Origin: Symbiodinium kawagutii
Taxonomy: Eukaryota > Sar > Dinophyceae > Suessiales > Symbiodiniaceae
Length of the DNA: 64,000 nucleotides
Reading direction: 5' to 3'
Assembly: GCA_009767595.1 (NCBI GenBank)
Contig: VSDK01020448.1
Location: 128,989-192,988 of the forward strand
Of this stretch, positions 23,901 to 60,470 are shown in pieces. The notes below the pieces were generated by a model. It had not been told where the DNA came from. It made no database searches and saw only the letters and a program-made list of their open reading frames with translations. Within the stretch, counting starts at the first letter, position 1. Every line of letters begins with the position of its first letter. Both the position numbers and the translations under genes were made by a program.

Positions 23901-24776
23901 CTAGGCTAAAGACTGCACCGCGGATGTGGTACCTCTGCATGTCATTGCATTTTGGAGGTCCACTTCAATCTCATGATGTAGTTGTGCAACTCTGCAGAAC
24001 CAAGACACGTGAATATGTATATTCATATATATAGGTATATATACACATCACATAGTTTCAAGTCCAAGGCTCACAATTGGCAAGTCGGTAGAACTGGAGA
24101 TGTTCCTACTGTGTTGGCGAGGTAAGGACACCTTCGAATCGAAATCTTGACGCGTCAAAGGTCTGCATCATTTTTTGCAATAGTGGAATTGTAATGAATT
24201 GTTTTTTCAATGTGTGAGTCGTGTATGTAGATATTGGCTTGAGTCTGCGCTTGAGTCTGCGCTTGAGTCTTGGCTAAAACTTGGCAGCTTCGCAAGCGCA
24301 CTGGCTCAAGATCTCTGTCCTTGTCTGAAGTTGCCCCCTGGGTCATGTGTGAGCTGTCAAGGGTGGAAGAACAGCTGGTCAAGCCTTAACAAGTGAACAC
24401 ATTGTGCGGTTTCTACCCAGGTGCATCATGGTGTATCTATGTTTCCAATAATTGTTTCTAAAGGCAAAAAAGAATTTCACACATAGCCTGGTAAGACAGT
24501 ACAGGGGTATACAAAACTATACACAGCTATTTACAACAGAACTCTTTCTGGTCAAGCCAGAGCACTTGCAAGCAATGAGCTTCTCTCCGGAGTACCTGCA
24601 ACCCAACAGGCTCCCAGCTGACATCACGGGTCGCTATTCTACGCTTAGCCAGTGCTCCACAAGACAATGCCTGGGAAACCAAGCAGGTGCTGTGCTTCTG
24701 ACATAAATTTGCAAAGTGAGGAAGTGAAGGAAGTGAAGGAAGTGAACAGGGAAGTCAAAATCAGTGCACCGTTGAG
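20981..24776. other. Unresolved, exon-like islands and short repeats
   Basis: Minus-strand islands include about 21790-21860, reading ASCELVEMPSIYLERHELER, loosely like a TRAF-type zinc finger, and a short frame near 21590 reading RIALDSLEAFKQFR before a GT donor. A continuous minus-strand frame at 23171-23578 is hydrophobic in its second half and could encode membrane helices. Simple repeats: CATAGCTTTC-type units (about 22513-22560), purine-rich sequence (about 22670-22830) and a 12-bp GCTTGAGTCTGC repeat (about 24237-24273). None could be joined into a gene. Confidence 0.35.
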
Positions 24777-25600
24777 CTCACGGATCCACATAGTGAGTGC
24801 GATGAATGCCATTGATGACATGCCCGTCTGCTTCAACCGCATCTCCAAGATGGCTCATGCCAGAAAGGACCATTTCCTGTGACAAGATCCGTGGAAAGCA
24901 CAGGAAGCACTGGAAACACGACATGTTAACAATGGCAATGTGCTTCGGACAACACGACATGTTCTATTAAAACGTCAACACGACGTCAACGATCTGAGGA
25001 TGTGCCGGCGCTGAGCACCAGACGCGCTCCATCTCCTCGCGCATCCTGAGCACAACTTCGACGAAGGAGAGAAAAGGACAAAGAAAGAGCACAGAATAGA
25101 GAAAGAGATTAAATAGAAATAGAGAGAGAGAGAGGAAAAAAAGAAAGAGAAGGGCCGAGAAGGAGGATATGTAGGAAGTAATAGGGACTAAGAGGAAGTG
25201 ATAGGATGTGATAGGTGGTGAAATCTGGGAGCCACGTTGCGCCAAGAAACTGCCTTTGTTGGGCAGCATCCATTGCATCAAGAAGGTGCCTCGCCTGGGA
25301 ACTTGGCACTTTCCAATGCTGAGAAAGTGATAGGAAGCATTTCTTGACGCCCTATAGAAGTTTTGAAGTATGCTTCTTTAGCATTAAAGAAGTAGTCTTT
25401 AAAAGTGCTTTCTAATCGAAGACAGTACTTTCCTTTACTCTCTTCAAAGCAGTTTCACGAGCTGATAACCCGAATCAAACAGGGCCCTTGCCACTCCTAT
25501 GGCTTTCCACTTTCACTCTCCCAGCACGCCTTCACCACGTCAACCCATTCGCCGTTTGGACCTTTTGCAAAGCGAGTCAGATATTGTCGATCCTGAGGCG
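24777..25600 (-). CDS. Cluster of probable exons of one unknown gene
   Basis: Four minus-strand islands look coding. About 25497-25600 reads DRQYLTRFAKGPNGEWVDVV; about 25225-25300 reads ARHLLDAMDAAQQRQFLGAT; about 25010-25058 reads LRMREEMERVWCSAPAHPQ after a long pyrimidine tract and AG; about 24777-24843 reads MRLKQTGMSSMAFIALTMWI before a GT donor. Order and strand agree with one gene, but junction phases were not verified and the intervals between islands are non-coding. Composition suggests a helical protein. No family recognised. Confidence 0.35.
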
Positions 25601-28600
25601 AAGCAGAAGTGCCACTTCGCAAGATGCCACCTTTGACGGGTGGCAATCTTGAGCTCGAAGATCTTGGAGCGCTGGAGATCAACGTTGGAAATTTCTCTGG
25701 AAAGATTTGGATAGTCTATCTCCGAGACGGATGGGTCTGGAGCAAACACCTCGGATATCATATTAGAATGGTCGAGACTGTTTTTCTTTAACGTGTTTGC
25801 GTATGTTTTTGTAGGACAGATATCTTGGTGAAACATGGCCCCAAAATGAGCATCGATTCGCAGTCCAACAAAGTGGGCACAGCTTTGGTCCAGTTTGCTT
25901 TGCTTCCCTGCTGTCCTGGCCCATGTTCTGCTCAGGCATGTAGACGTACGAGTTGTACCTCCGTGTCGGAACAGGGATTTGACGATTCGACTCCATTGTC
26001 TCCTTTATTTTAGAAGTACTGTAGCTGCATGTATTTGTACCATGTTGCACCTCTTCCTACTCCAACTTGGGCCAACTCTTCACAGGGATGGTCATCCAAC
26101 CTACTCGAGAGATTCCTTCATTGCTCGTCTGAATCAATAACGGTCTTGACCACTTCGGAAATCAAACACCCACGATGTCTTCAACCATGGAAGATGCATA
26201 ATGTAAAACTTGTTCTGCCTTAAACAAAGCATGACTTGCAAGGTTTGTAGAGACCCAGTTGGGTGGCTCCTGGAATCTATGGGCCACCAGGTGTTAACTG
26301 GTGCCCAAGGGCTTTAGGTTGTGGTGCGGAAGATTACACCCTGCTTATGCTGCATTTCAGTCTGCCGGCTCAGCACAACTGGAACTCAGAAACAAAATGA
26401 GTGCCGCTGTAATGCCAACACGTTTGAACAGCCAACTTCAAAAAATGCAAAAGCCAAACATGAAGCAGAAGACTCAGAAGACTCAGAAGACATACTCTGC
26501 ATTACACATTTCTGTTTGCACATCTGTAAAGCTCGAAATGCAAAGCGCACCAGGACTTGGTTGGGACCTGCGGCACTGGCGCCAAAGACGCCTCAGGGTC
26601 TGGCCTCATTCAAGCTGAGATCCGCCAACACAAATTCAATTGAGACATAAACACATAAACACATCGGCATACCTAAACACTGGTAAAAAATGTTGTAAAA
26701 ATGGCATCTGTTTCGATATAAAAGAGGAAAAACAATTGGACACAAGAAATGTTTGCTTTCTCCAGGTCACTCTCTGGAAATTAGGGTATGTGACATTATG
26801 AGACATCGAAAAAACAAAGTGTTGACCAATGGGCGAACTTGCCCAAACATGACCGGCTCCCATTTCGACCTGAGATCCCCAACGTTGCGCACAACTCTGA
26901 CCATGCAAAAGTGGCGCTGTGCTTTGGCACGGCACCGTAGAACTCCGTTCCGCCCGGTTGCCTGCGGCCATTCAACCCACGCGGGACAATGCGGCGCTAC
27001 ACATCGGATATGCATGAAGCTGAGCAAAAAAGAGAAAAAAAATCTAGCTCAAGAGCTATGCAGTAACTTGGAGAATTGTTATGGAGGTCCAGATTGGAAT
27101 CGATAAGAATTTTGAAACTGCTTTCGACAAGAAGCAACAAGGAGAATACATTCACACAAAGCACTCTGGAAAGGAAATGACGTGAGAGCGAAGAAGGTCA
27201 TTTGAAGGATAACTTGGAAAGTAAATACTGTGATGTGGAAAGTAATCGGCTGGAGACTGCCTTGGCAAGTGGCTTTTGTGACACACCCTAAGCAAATACT
27301 AAACTAAGATAAAATGAAAATACTGGTGATAAGTTATGATAAGTTCAACAAGAAATTGCATATCAAGTTCTGGCTTAACGCTTCCCACCCCGAGCTGATG
27401 GTACACAGTCAGCGGATTGCAAAGTGGCGCAAGTGCACGATGTGAAGCTAAATCTAAGGTGTCGCAATGTGTGGCGGCCGAAGCATGGAAATCTAAAGAA
27501 ACTACTGACGCTATGCAATAAAAATAATGTTATTGCAATGTTGAAGATTTTTTTGATCTTAGTGCAAGGATACCCCGTTTGACTTTGAAACAAATCAAAC
27601 ATGTGCTTTACGTCAAGCCCCCTCCCAAGTATTGGCAAGTCATTCAGAAATGTGGAGCTGTTTTGCTGACAAAATGGGATGGATGGCTGGGTAGCTGACC
27701 CAAAACCAAACAAGGTGCTTTGAAAGACATGTGCAGACTGAGACATGTGCAGACTGAGAGCTCAAGCGGGCTAGGCCTGGGTCGCGGAGCTGTCACCCGC
27801 AACGGAGGCAGGTAGGTTGGCTCCTGGCAAGCAACTGCAACAGCAATGCTGAATCCCGATGCTGAATCCCGATGCTGAATCCCGATGCTGAATCCCAATG
27901 GGTTTTTGGTTGACAGTTTTGTCTAATGAGATCAGTCTCGCTTGTGGAATATATGGACATGTATGGACATAGGTTTAAGATACAGAAACAAGATGAAACA
28001 AGAAAACCCAGGTCGGAAGTGAAGGCAGAGCTGTGATGGGCCCTGGACATGTGTCTCCTCGTATTCAAAGCTCGGGCCTGCAAACAAAGCGAGAACAACA
28101 AGGAGGCCCTGGCCAGTCTCCAAATGTTGAAACGTCAAACTTGAGATTTGGGGGAAGACTCAATTCCAATTCAAAACACTAATCATTTTGCTTCCCCAAA
28201 ATCATCGAAGGTGAAAACACAACTGGATTCTCAATCCACAAGTTCTGCCTGGCCTGGCTGGGCAACCTGTCAGCGCTCAAATTGTGCTGCTTTCTTAGCA
28301 CAATTACAGTGATGACAGCTGTGAAAATTCGCAGCCAATCCTGCTATGCCAAAGCCACCTATGGATTTCGCTGAAAACATAAATCACTGCATGGTAAGAT
28401 GCAAAAATCCTTTGACTTCTATGCATTCAGTTTGTTTTGAGGAATTCGTTTCTGAGGAAAATGAAGACTTAAAGGAAGACCTTATGGTGTGCAGTGCTTG
28501 GATGGGCAGCTGTTGAAATTGTTCCACTTATGTCACTCAAAGGCGCCTGCATCGGCTGTCCATTGGGAAAGACCTGGGACAAAGGTGGTGAAGGCCTCAG

Positions 28601-30149
28601 CGACGTTGGAGCTGAAGGTTTCTCCAGCGTTTCTTTCGCTGGCCATCCAAGGAATCTAAGGTACCGACGCCTCCATGTCAAGCTCTCAACTGGTTTCACC
28701 TCACCGTGCCGTGGGATTTGTGAACACAGAACTCTCTCTCCACAAATTTCTTCGACGAAGTGTGAAAGTGTGACGAGAAAACTGCAAAAAACACAGTGTG
28801 TGTACCTACTTTGCTATAAATCTTTTTTAGCTAGTGTTTTTTCCGTTGCAAGCTTAAAAAACACGATCGGTTGCTGTAAAGGCACCACAACAGCCGCATC
28901 TGGGCGAGTGGGGTTTCTGCATCGACTCAAAGAACAATGCAAGTAACAGAAACCGAAGGAACCTCGTAACCAAAGAGACGACTAAACGAAACAACAGCAC
29001 AAGATGGCACAAGATGGCACAAGGCCACAGAAACAGGGGAAATGTCCCCAGACGCAAACGACAACCGATATCGAAAGAGTGGAAGAAACAGGCAAACAAC
29101 TGCTTGCTAGTCACCAACAAAGGTGTGGCAAAGCGTGAAGGCGATCGCAAAACGAAGATCAGGATCAGAGGTGGAAAATCGAGACAAAGTTTCCTGATGA
29201 TCATCCATTGGAAGGGGAGACGAAAAACAAAACAGAACACAGGCCAGACCATTCGTTGGGTGGAGGAAAACAAGCAAGACGCAAAAAAAGCACCAAACTG
29301 AGACAAAGACTAACCCCGAGAGCCAACATCCTGAAGAGGAAAAACATGAAACGGCTAGGAATTAAAAAATCATTACAAGTTTCAAATTAGCTGTGGCATA
29401 GTATGGTGCAGTTCAATGAGTCCCGGAAATGTCAGCACAACAGTCCAGCCCTACCCCAAACAATGAACAGAAACGTACAGCACTGTATTGTCAGGAATTG
29501 CGGATGCAAAGGAAAGGCTGACAAAGAGGACCCTACAGCGTCAATACTTTCCAAAAGTTGGTACAATTTGTAGAACAGCAATGCTCTAGACAAATACGAA
29601 AGAAACACGAACAAAAAATGCCACGACTGGTAACCCTGCGATAGAATTCTGCATACAGAAAGGAAAGTCAAAAGAAAATTGAGCAAGTTGTAGAGGCACA
29701 GCATCGACATGATTGAAGTTTTCCAAACTTCTTTGAGCGGCCCAGACTTTAGAGAAGAGAGTCTCAACATAGAAGTATAAAGCTGGATTGACATTTTGCT
29801 TCAAGGCGGTTCTGACGCACACAAATCAGATGCATCTCACACAACAAAGCAGTTACAGTAAAGCTCAAAGACTTCTCAAATGTTTGAACAGTCCTACGCA
29901 CGGATTGTCCGGAATGTGCTGTTTTGCATTGTTCCATCACTGTATGCATACTATATAGACCATCAAGCGTTTTTGAATTTCGAAGCTTAGCAGTCAAATC
30001 TATTGGATCAAATCCAAACTAATTCAACAAGAAGAACAGGTTGCCTGAGACCGGTACCCAAGATCGAATCTCGGAGAAAAACCAGCTGACATTCTAGGAG
30101 CCAAAAGTCACAGCTGCGATTCTGCAGCATTCAAGCATACGTACTGACT
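25601..30149. other. Unresolved, a few exon-like islands
   Basis: A minus-strand island at about 26885-27010 is Cys/His-rich, with IRCVAPHCPAWVEW followed by LRCRAKAQRHFC, vaguely like an IBR zinc domain. At about 28490-28680 all three minus frames and one plus frame are open, so no choice can be made. A 14-bp repeat GATGCTGAATCCCG lies at about 27843-27900. No gene could be assembled. Confidence 0.3.
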
Positions 30150-30330
30150 TGCCATGTCGGAAAGCACGTGAACATCAAACCTGCCGCTGCGAAGCATTCC
30201 GTTGGCATCTGCATGAGTCAACAATGTGACAAGCACATCTGTGAGACGCCCTCTCAATTTCCGGAGCAGAAGTTGGCTTGACAGTTTTGGAAGTAGATGT
30301 TGGAAATCGAAAGTCTCTACAGTAAATGGT
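30150..30330 (-). CDS. Putative exon, unknown helical protein
   Basis: The minus strand encodes a leucine-rich amphipathic stretch including LSSQLLLRKLRGRLTDVLVT followed by HADANGMLRSGRFDVHVLSD. The composition is protein-like and there are no stops over more than 90 codons. Exon ends are not defined. It may be a helical-repeat segment, but no family is recognised. Confidence 0.35.
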
Positions 30331-32900
30331 TGCACTGTGAATGCAATGACAAACCAACAGTATTCTGCTTTGGCAGCACAGCACGAGGTTGTGACGATAG
30401 CATGCAAAAAATCTTCTTTGAAGATTGTCAAGCGATTCTCACACCGTCAGCCGTACCAATTAATGCTTCGATTCCACCGACATGCTAATGTAGATTCGCC
30501 GTTCGTGGGCCAATCTAATCTTGTCTTAACATAGATAGATATTGATGTGACATGACAATGCATGACATCGCATTGCGTAGCATTACAGTAGATTATGTAC
30601 ATTACATGACTCCACACTGCATTGTATTGCATACATGACATACACAAATACACTACATTATGTTGCATGACATACAGACAGTATGTAAGTAGGTACGTAA
30701 CTTCGATACACACATAAATAGCGCTTGAATACCTTGCACAAGATGCACAGCATGGATACATAGACACAGATACATACATGCATTACTCTACACTACACTA
30801 AATGACATGACATACATAATGTAGTGTGAAATTGCATGCGTGACAGTACAGTACATTACTTGCATCCACATCATCCACATATATCATAAAGACACAAACA
30901 TACCTCTATCCTTCCATCCATCCCTCCATGCATACACACATACACAACCACCCCCCAATAGGTACGTACATACCTTGCGTAAACACACATGTATGGCAGA
31001 GTCTGGCACATTGTGACTGTATATTATATTTGACTGTTCATACATATAGGTATATTTGCACGTGTACATAGAATATGTATACATATATACATATTATAGA
31101 TATTATGTACGTATTATAAAGCATACCTACCTTGTGTACATGTGTGCGCGAAGAGCTTTGCCGCATCATGTGGATTCCAAAGTATTTGTAGAGAAGCAAC
31201 ATTCTATCAGGTATACAGGACGATTACAGCCAAATATGTATCCTGTAGAGACCAAAAGCATAAAGAACATCACTCCAGTCTCAAAGATACTGCAACCAAG
31301 ACTGAAAGTACAAAGAAGAAAGCAAACAAAACGAGAAGCAAACATGGCAAAGAGAAAAGGGACAACTAAGTGGCGGTCCCAGAAATGTTGGAAAAGCAAG
31401 AAGGGGAGGCATGCCGCATGCAAGAAGCACACGTGTCTGCGCCACACACACTCATGCTATCAAGGGTGAGAATAATTAAGAGCGCAAAAGATGTTTGCTT
31501 GCAATCGAAGACTGAGGGGAAACAAATCGTACTGAGCCATCAGGACAAACAGAAATGGAGCAACAAGGCCGTATTTTGTGTCTGAAAAGTGAAAAGAGAT
31601 TTCAGTAGTATTTGTCGAATATCTCAATGAAACTTGGAAGTTGTTCGTAATGTCTTCAGCTTTGTGCTTTCCCGACTGACGGCGCCCTGTCTCATCTCTG
31701 CAAAAGTCCGTGACTGCCAACCAGGGAGCTGACCTGCAATACATTCAGCGATGGTGGGCTAGAGAACTGTCTACTGTCGGTCTGTCTTTGTCACAAACGT
31801 ATTCAAAGAAAGCCCAAGTCTTCTAAGTCTCTTCTAAGTCTTGACAATGCAAAAACAGCTGAAACAATTTGGCAGCGGACATTGGCAATGATCACCTCTC
31901 TGGTAGTCCTGTCATTCTGAAGCCAGTCCCATGCTTCAGATTGACTCCATCTCTACATTGGAAAGTTGCAAATATGATCTTCTTGGATGACTCTTCAACT
32001 CCGATGCAGTACTAAGATCTCAAAAAGGAATCAAACTGTCAAGTGCAAAGAAGGAGAAAGGAGTCAAGTTTAAAGAAGGAGTCTCACGTTTCTCAAGTTT
32101 CAAAACAGAAGTTTCTCTTAAGTTTTAAACTGAGTCTTAAGTTTCTCAAGAAGTTTCTCTTAAGTTTCTCTTAAGTTTCTCAGTTCTTCAATGGCCCATG
32201 GCACTTTTCTCTCTCGAAGGAGTCTGGATAGAAGGCTCGCCTCAGAAAGCTTTGAAGCTGGAGATGTTTTGAGGATCAAATTCTTGGGATTCCATGGGAT
32301 TTCCAGGGATTCATTGAAGATTTACTCCTTTCAGCACTCGACTTTGATATGTTCAAAGCGTGGAAGAGCTGTCAACGCGTGGACGTTGCAAAGCCATGCG
32401 ATATGTAGCACTACATATCTTAAATTACAGCATCACTCGGCAAATAGTTTCATGAGACAAAGATTCGGCATACGGTTGGTGTCATGGGTGGTATTTACAT
32501 CTACGGGTCCAGCCTCAGTTTTCTGATGTTGCGGTAGGACTGGTCAGCCTCACAAAGCTTCATGAATTTCATAGTGATGACTAGCCAACAAACGATTCGC
32601 TCCATTCTCTTCGAGCGAAAGAAATGAAGTTGCAAGACTTGACTGAAAAGTCCAGTCCAGTAGGGAGCTGGAGGGAATCTCATTCATCGGAAAAACTATT
32701 TTGGTCCATGCCTCATACAATTCACGCTCACTCATGCAAAGCTCATCCTCATCCACCTGCTTGGTCAGTGCTTCGCTTGTGATGCTCAGTATCGAAGTGA
32801 GGCAGTGCACTAGTCATGAGCTCGTGACCACCGATACTGAAACATTCATGTGAAGCTATGAAGATGGAAGAAGACCTGCTTGTGTTCTTTACTTGTTGCT
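30331..32900. other. Low-complexity ATACAT-rich and CTTAAG-rich region
   Basis: About 30530-31140 is dominated by short ATACAT/TACATG motifs without a clean period. About 32020-32190 has repeated AAGTTTCTCTT units. A minus-strand island at about 32560-32790 contains DEDELCMSERELYEAWTKIV and may be an exon. Nothing could be linked. Confidence 0.4.
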
Positions 32901-33230
32901 TCATTCCCCGGCCTTTTTCTTCTTCTTTTTCTGCTTGTCTTCGACTGGGATGAGAGCAAGATTCGACCTCACTTGCTTCACTGGTCCCGTCAAGCACAGC
33001 AGGAGTGAAACGTTGTATGCACTGCCTGCCGATTGAATGCTGGATGCGGCCAGTACAACCTGCATTGCAGCCATCCGAGGATCAAACGGATTTATGTTCC
33101 GCACAGAGAAGTTGTGAAATTTGACCAGCTCAGACCTCAGTGTCTCCAGAGGCCCCGCGAGTGAATGAAATCCAAGCGATTTAGATGCAAAAAAAAATGC
33201 AAAAATCCAGATTGCTTCAAGCACGGAGAA
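32901..33230 (-). CDS. Putative terminal exon, unknown protein with lysine-rich tail
   Basis: The frame is open for over 100 codons and ends at TGA (32901-32903). It includes LETLRSELVKFHNFSVRNIN, then PFDPRMAAMQVVLAASSIQS, and finishes with a run of six lysines followed by AGE. The even composition and hydrophobic/charged alternation support real coding sequence. The 5' boundary is not fixed; the frame continues upstream into hydrophobic, T-rich sequence that is probably intron. No family recognised. Confidence 0.5.
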   Translation of the reverse strand, partial: FSVLEAIWIFAFFFASKSLGFHSLAGPLETLRSELVKFHNFSVRNINPFDPRMAAMQVVLAASSIQSAGSAYNVSLLLCLTGPVKQVRSNLALIPVEDKQKKKKKKAGE

Positions 33231-36200
33231 GAACCTAGAAAAGCAAACACATACGCCCTGGGCGAACTCAGACAAAAAAATGATCTCTAGAGATTGCAGA
33301 TACAAAGGTTTCCCAAGAAAACTAAGCAAATGCCTATTTTGTACAAAATAGAAAATAGAAAAAAATACCAACACAACCCCTCAGCCTACTGCAGCAGAAT
33401 TCAGTTTTCAAAAACGAAAGTTCCAAACCTCGGACAGTCTGTGAAGGTTCCGCCAGGTGCCTCACATGTCAGAAGCCCAAACACCTTGACAGGTTGGCAC
33501 AGCGCCGGCACCTTTGATCACCTCAGGTGGAAGTTTCTCTTCAACTCTTTGGAAAATTGCAATAAAGCTGAGATTCTACATTTTTTTGCACTAACTTCAG
33601 TGCTGCCCATTGGATTTTCCAACTGCGCTTCACGATCTTTCGCACCTCTCCACCGCTTGATTCAGCACCAAAGCAGAACCTTTCGTCAGCAAGGCCGTGA
33701 AAGCGCTTTACCAAAGCATGCTCAACTACTGAAAGATGTTGAAAGATAATAAAGAATAAAGAAAGAGCAACTTGTCATCAATGTGCATCTAAAGTCACGC
33801 GAACGAATAGAGCTGTGCTGTTCATCCAACGCACTTTGCAGTGACGAAGTGGCTTTGTCTTGATCAATGTGAGTCAGATCCGGACTTATCGTTCACTGCC
33901 GCTCTGTGCAGTCTGCCTCAGCAATACTTAAGACTCTCTGAAAAGCTACGGTCAGCTACACGACTTGATTCACCACAGGAATGCTCTAGTGTGGGTATTC
34001 CTCTCGTTCACATGCAAAAAACCTCCAAAGAGCTTCTCTTGTTGGACAGAAATCAACAAGAAGCTTGAAAATTATTAGAAATGCCCTTGAAAATCCTTGA
34101 AATCCTTAGAATATATAAGTAACATGAAGCTTAGCAAAAGGCCTCCTGTCCATATGACGAAGATTAAACTTCCCACCCCAAAGCCTTGCGTCTTAAGAGA
34201 TCGCATAGAGTTGCGCAAATCTCCGTCGGCACAAAGTTTTACCTCCGAAGGCAGAGCCTTTGAAGAGTGCAACTCTAAGGAAATTACACAGAACTCTAAG
34301 CATTTTCTTTCACTGCTTATTTTCTAACTTTCATGTTTGTTTTCCAACAAACAGGTGTCTTCCCCCATTTTTGCTTCAAGCTTGCTTGAACATCCACGGG
34401 AGACCAGGCAAGCCAGAAACACTCTATCCCACACGATGTCATTTCTATCATATGCAAGACATCAAGTAACTCCATGCATCAAATTATCCACAGCTCAACA
34501 GTCAGACCAGTTCTGTCCGGAAAGAAGCTTCCACTGTCAAGGCATTTTCAGATTACCGCGAGCGAACATCCGATCTGGTCCTTTACCCCTTGCCGTCACC
34601 TCCGCTACCTTTGAATGAAAACTGTTGAAATGACTGCAAACCGAAGTGTATCGAACTGCAACTGACAGTTGGGTTATTTAAGGTGCATTCTGCCGCGCCT
34701 CCTGCGTCAAGTAAGCACCAAATTCACCACAAGCAACAGATACTCAGCCCCACTCCGCCTCTCGACCCGGCCCAGGCAAATCTTTGGTTCCTGGATCCTG
34801 TGCATGCAAACAAAATACCAGAGGCACTTGTCACGCCCTGAAGTCAGCCAAATGAAAAACTTTAGAAACAAATGCGAATAATCACAAGTAGAATAGTTGT
34901 GATATCAATTGTTGAACATCTGTCTTTTTGTATTCTTGAACCGAAGGGCCAAAGGCTGATTGTCCACCAACAGAGATGCCCACACAGTGTTTCAATCGAC
35001 CTGCTTAGAAGTGGAAGAAATAATCAACCCCAACATGGAGGGTTCCCAAAACATTTCCATCTGGAAAATGGTTGAACTGTCCAGTGTTTCCATGGACTCC
35101 ACTCTTTTACCTTGAGCCTTGAAAGACCCTTTCGCCGAAATCACAAGACATCTCCCGTATTGACGTTGCCTTGGTCGGGGACCGTCGGTGTCCGCGCACA
35201 GATGGCCGCACCTGGACATGAGAGTCACAAGGACACATAGATACTACCCTTGAAGCAGAATCTAAAATATGACTACTGTGCATAATATGTATCTTGTAGA
35301 ATTTTATTGTAGAATTTTGTTGTAGAATTCTATTGTAGAATTCTATTGTAGAATTTTGTTGTTGAATTCTATTGTAGAATTTTATTGTAGAAGCGTGTAG
35401 GTAAAGTGTTATGGTGTCTCTAGCTTTGGAGGCAAAGGAAGATCCCCCTGACACCATTAAGGAGCCAGTGAAGAATACAGCAAGGTGCTAAGTTGGAACT
35501 AGTTTATGGGTTGACTGAAGACCTGACCAACTTGAAATGCTTACTGCAAAGGAACCCACACAAAAGTGTGTTTTTTGTTTCCAGCAAATCCAAACCTTCA
35601 AGCATGGGCCATTGATACCTGAATGGATCCCAACATATAGGCATTCTTCAGCATCATGTCTTTGCCATTGGATCAACTTGATGTGCAAAATGAAGCTCGT
35701 CCTTTTCTCTAGCAGAACGGATGCCCAGACAAATGTGCATGCTTTGTTTCGGAGCCATTTTTTTTCATTTCGGTTCCAATGAAGTGAAAATAAGTTCAAT
35801 TTACAGGAATCAAAGTTTGACAGTCCAGCACAGCTGCGCAAGCCAAGGTTTATGTCGGTGTGTCCATTTCACAAGTGCAAAAAGAAACTGTCCTTCCACA
35901 AATGCAAGCATCGAGTCAACAGTCAACATAACTCAAGCGCCTAAAGATCCAGACATTTGATTCACCTACGATCAAAACGATTACAAGATATCACAAGTGC
36001 CAAACCACGACACGGGTATTTTGGTGGCACTCTTCCTCGCGAAGCGACTGCATTAATTGTTTACACTTTTCAGAAACTCTGGAACTTAGAGGCACCTTCT
36101 AAGTACAACCAACGTCTTCAAGCACAGCACAGTTGAGCAACATGGCTTCTAAGTCTTGGCCCAACATGAAATCATCATTCCGAGCGGCAGTCCTCATGTT

Positions 36201-37876
36201 TGTGTCTCACGCTATCGGAACTGGTGGAACTAGAGTCCGTTTCTTTTGAATAATCTTTGAATCATCTTCTCTTTCTTCATCTTTTTAATCGTCTTTGTTC
36301 TCTGCATGTCTTCGGATCGGACGCACTGTGTCAAATCATCTCTTACTTTCCAACGGAAATCTCTTGCCAAACGCTCTCCATGTAAACCGAGACCTAAGCT
36401 ACAATCTAACACAAGTTTTCTGTCAAGAGTAAGAAAAAGAGGAACAAAGAGAAAGAGCCAAAAAAAGCGAGAGAAATCCAGAAAGAGAAGTGAGACAGAG
36501 GAAGAAAGAGGGGGAGAGAGAGAGAGAGAGACAGAGAACGAGAGCGTGAATGCCCTTTTTTGCAATATATGCATTATAAACACTATACATATCATATACA
36601 TGTTGATGTCGTTCCAGTGTTGTTTTGGGTGTCGTTCAGCTTGTCGTCCCCACCGACATTGCCAATCCAGTAAAGACAGAAAAAGTTAGAAATGGTTGCG
36701 GCAATGCAGCTAATTCTGGACCGGGGAGTCCGCAATACTACGATTAAAAGACCTTTCTCAACATTAAATAATCCTTTCAACCGTAACATGTCCGAAGTTC
36801 CATGAGACAACACATCTATTTTCGAGCCGTCCACTGGAGGGTCTGGCATGGCTTTCCGGGCTCAAGAGGCTGTGCCAGCTCTGATTGCTCTGCTTCGGAG
36901 CACAGCTTTCACCCTGGAAATGAGCCTTTCACCGGCCTTGCAACGTTGACACCGATTTACATACACGCAGCCACGCAACGCAGCGCGTATTTTCAAAAGT
37001 ACAGTGTATGCAAGGCATCCACTTTAGCCAAATGCCAAAAGAGGATCAGTGTCAAATCAGCCCATTCTGCTTACAAAGCATATGTCAAGATTCTGCAGAC
37101 CGGTGCATATGACATCTTACTACCTACATATACATGAACAAACCAATGCATATAACATAGATAGGTAGATAGATAGATAGATAAATATGTATTATAGATG
37201 TTGTCGTGATATACGATTCAAAAGATGATCCTCAAATGAGGCCAAATATTGCAAACGTATGCGACAGGCAAATCCTACCCTTGCAGGATCACAACCCCAC
37301 GTGGTGCCAAAGGATTTTCGCAAAGTCAGCTCCTAACAAGGCCTGATTTTTGAACACGGGGAGCCTTCTCAGGCAAAAGTCATTTTTCCAAACTCTTCAA
37401 CTATGTTTGTTTACAGTATCTGTCTATGTTACAGACTATGTAAACATCTATTTGCTTCAAAAGTTTCGTGGCGAGAAAATCCACATGGCACCATGTCGCC
37501 AGGAGTGGAGTTGAGGGCCACAGGATTGAAAGTTTGTGGCTCGGCCGGAGTTCGAACTCAAAGAGATCTGGGGTATTTGTCGGCCCAGCAAGAAAGAACA
37601 AACAAAATGCTTCACAAGTTCCTAAACTCAGTAACCATCAGTAACCAGTCTCAGAAATGCATACGTTCAAAAGAGCTCTGGAAGTGCAAAGCACTCTCCG
37701 ACTCTCCGCAAAAGATCCAATGACACATCCAGTGACTTCGCTTATTAAGGGCCGCTGTCTCTTCGAGCCCGATTCGGATTGAATTCAAAACACAGCTAGC
37801 TCAGCTCAGGACAAGCGAACGCCCTGCCTGTCAAAGCTGTCGCAAATGCCAACACTTCGTACTTCGTAACATGTGG
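33231..37876. other. Unresolved, repeats and weak exon candidates
   Basis: Contains a 13-bp repeat TTGTAGAATTTTA (35294-35394), a GAGA tract near 36500 and a GATA tract (about 37158-37183). A plus-strand island at about 36840-36935 reads AFRAQEAVPALIALLRSTAF, resembling an armadillo/HEAT helix. Since reconstructed neighbours are on the minus strand, it stays tentative. Confidence 0.35.
35294..35394. repeat. 13-bp tandem repeat
   Basis: About 7.5 copies of TTGTAGAATTTTA with T/C and A/G variants at the 3' end of the unit. Confidence 0.92.
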
Positions 37877-60470
<22,594 letters not shown>

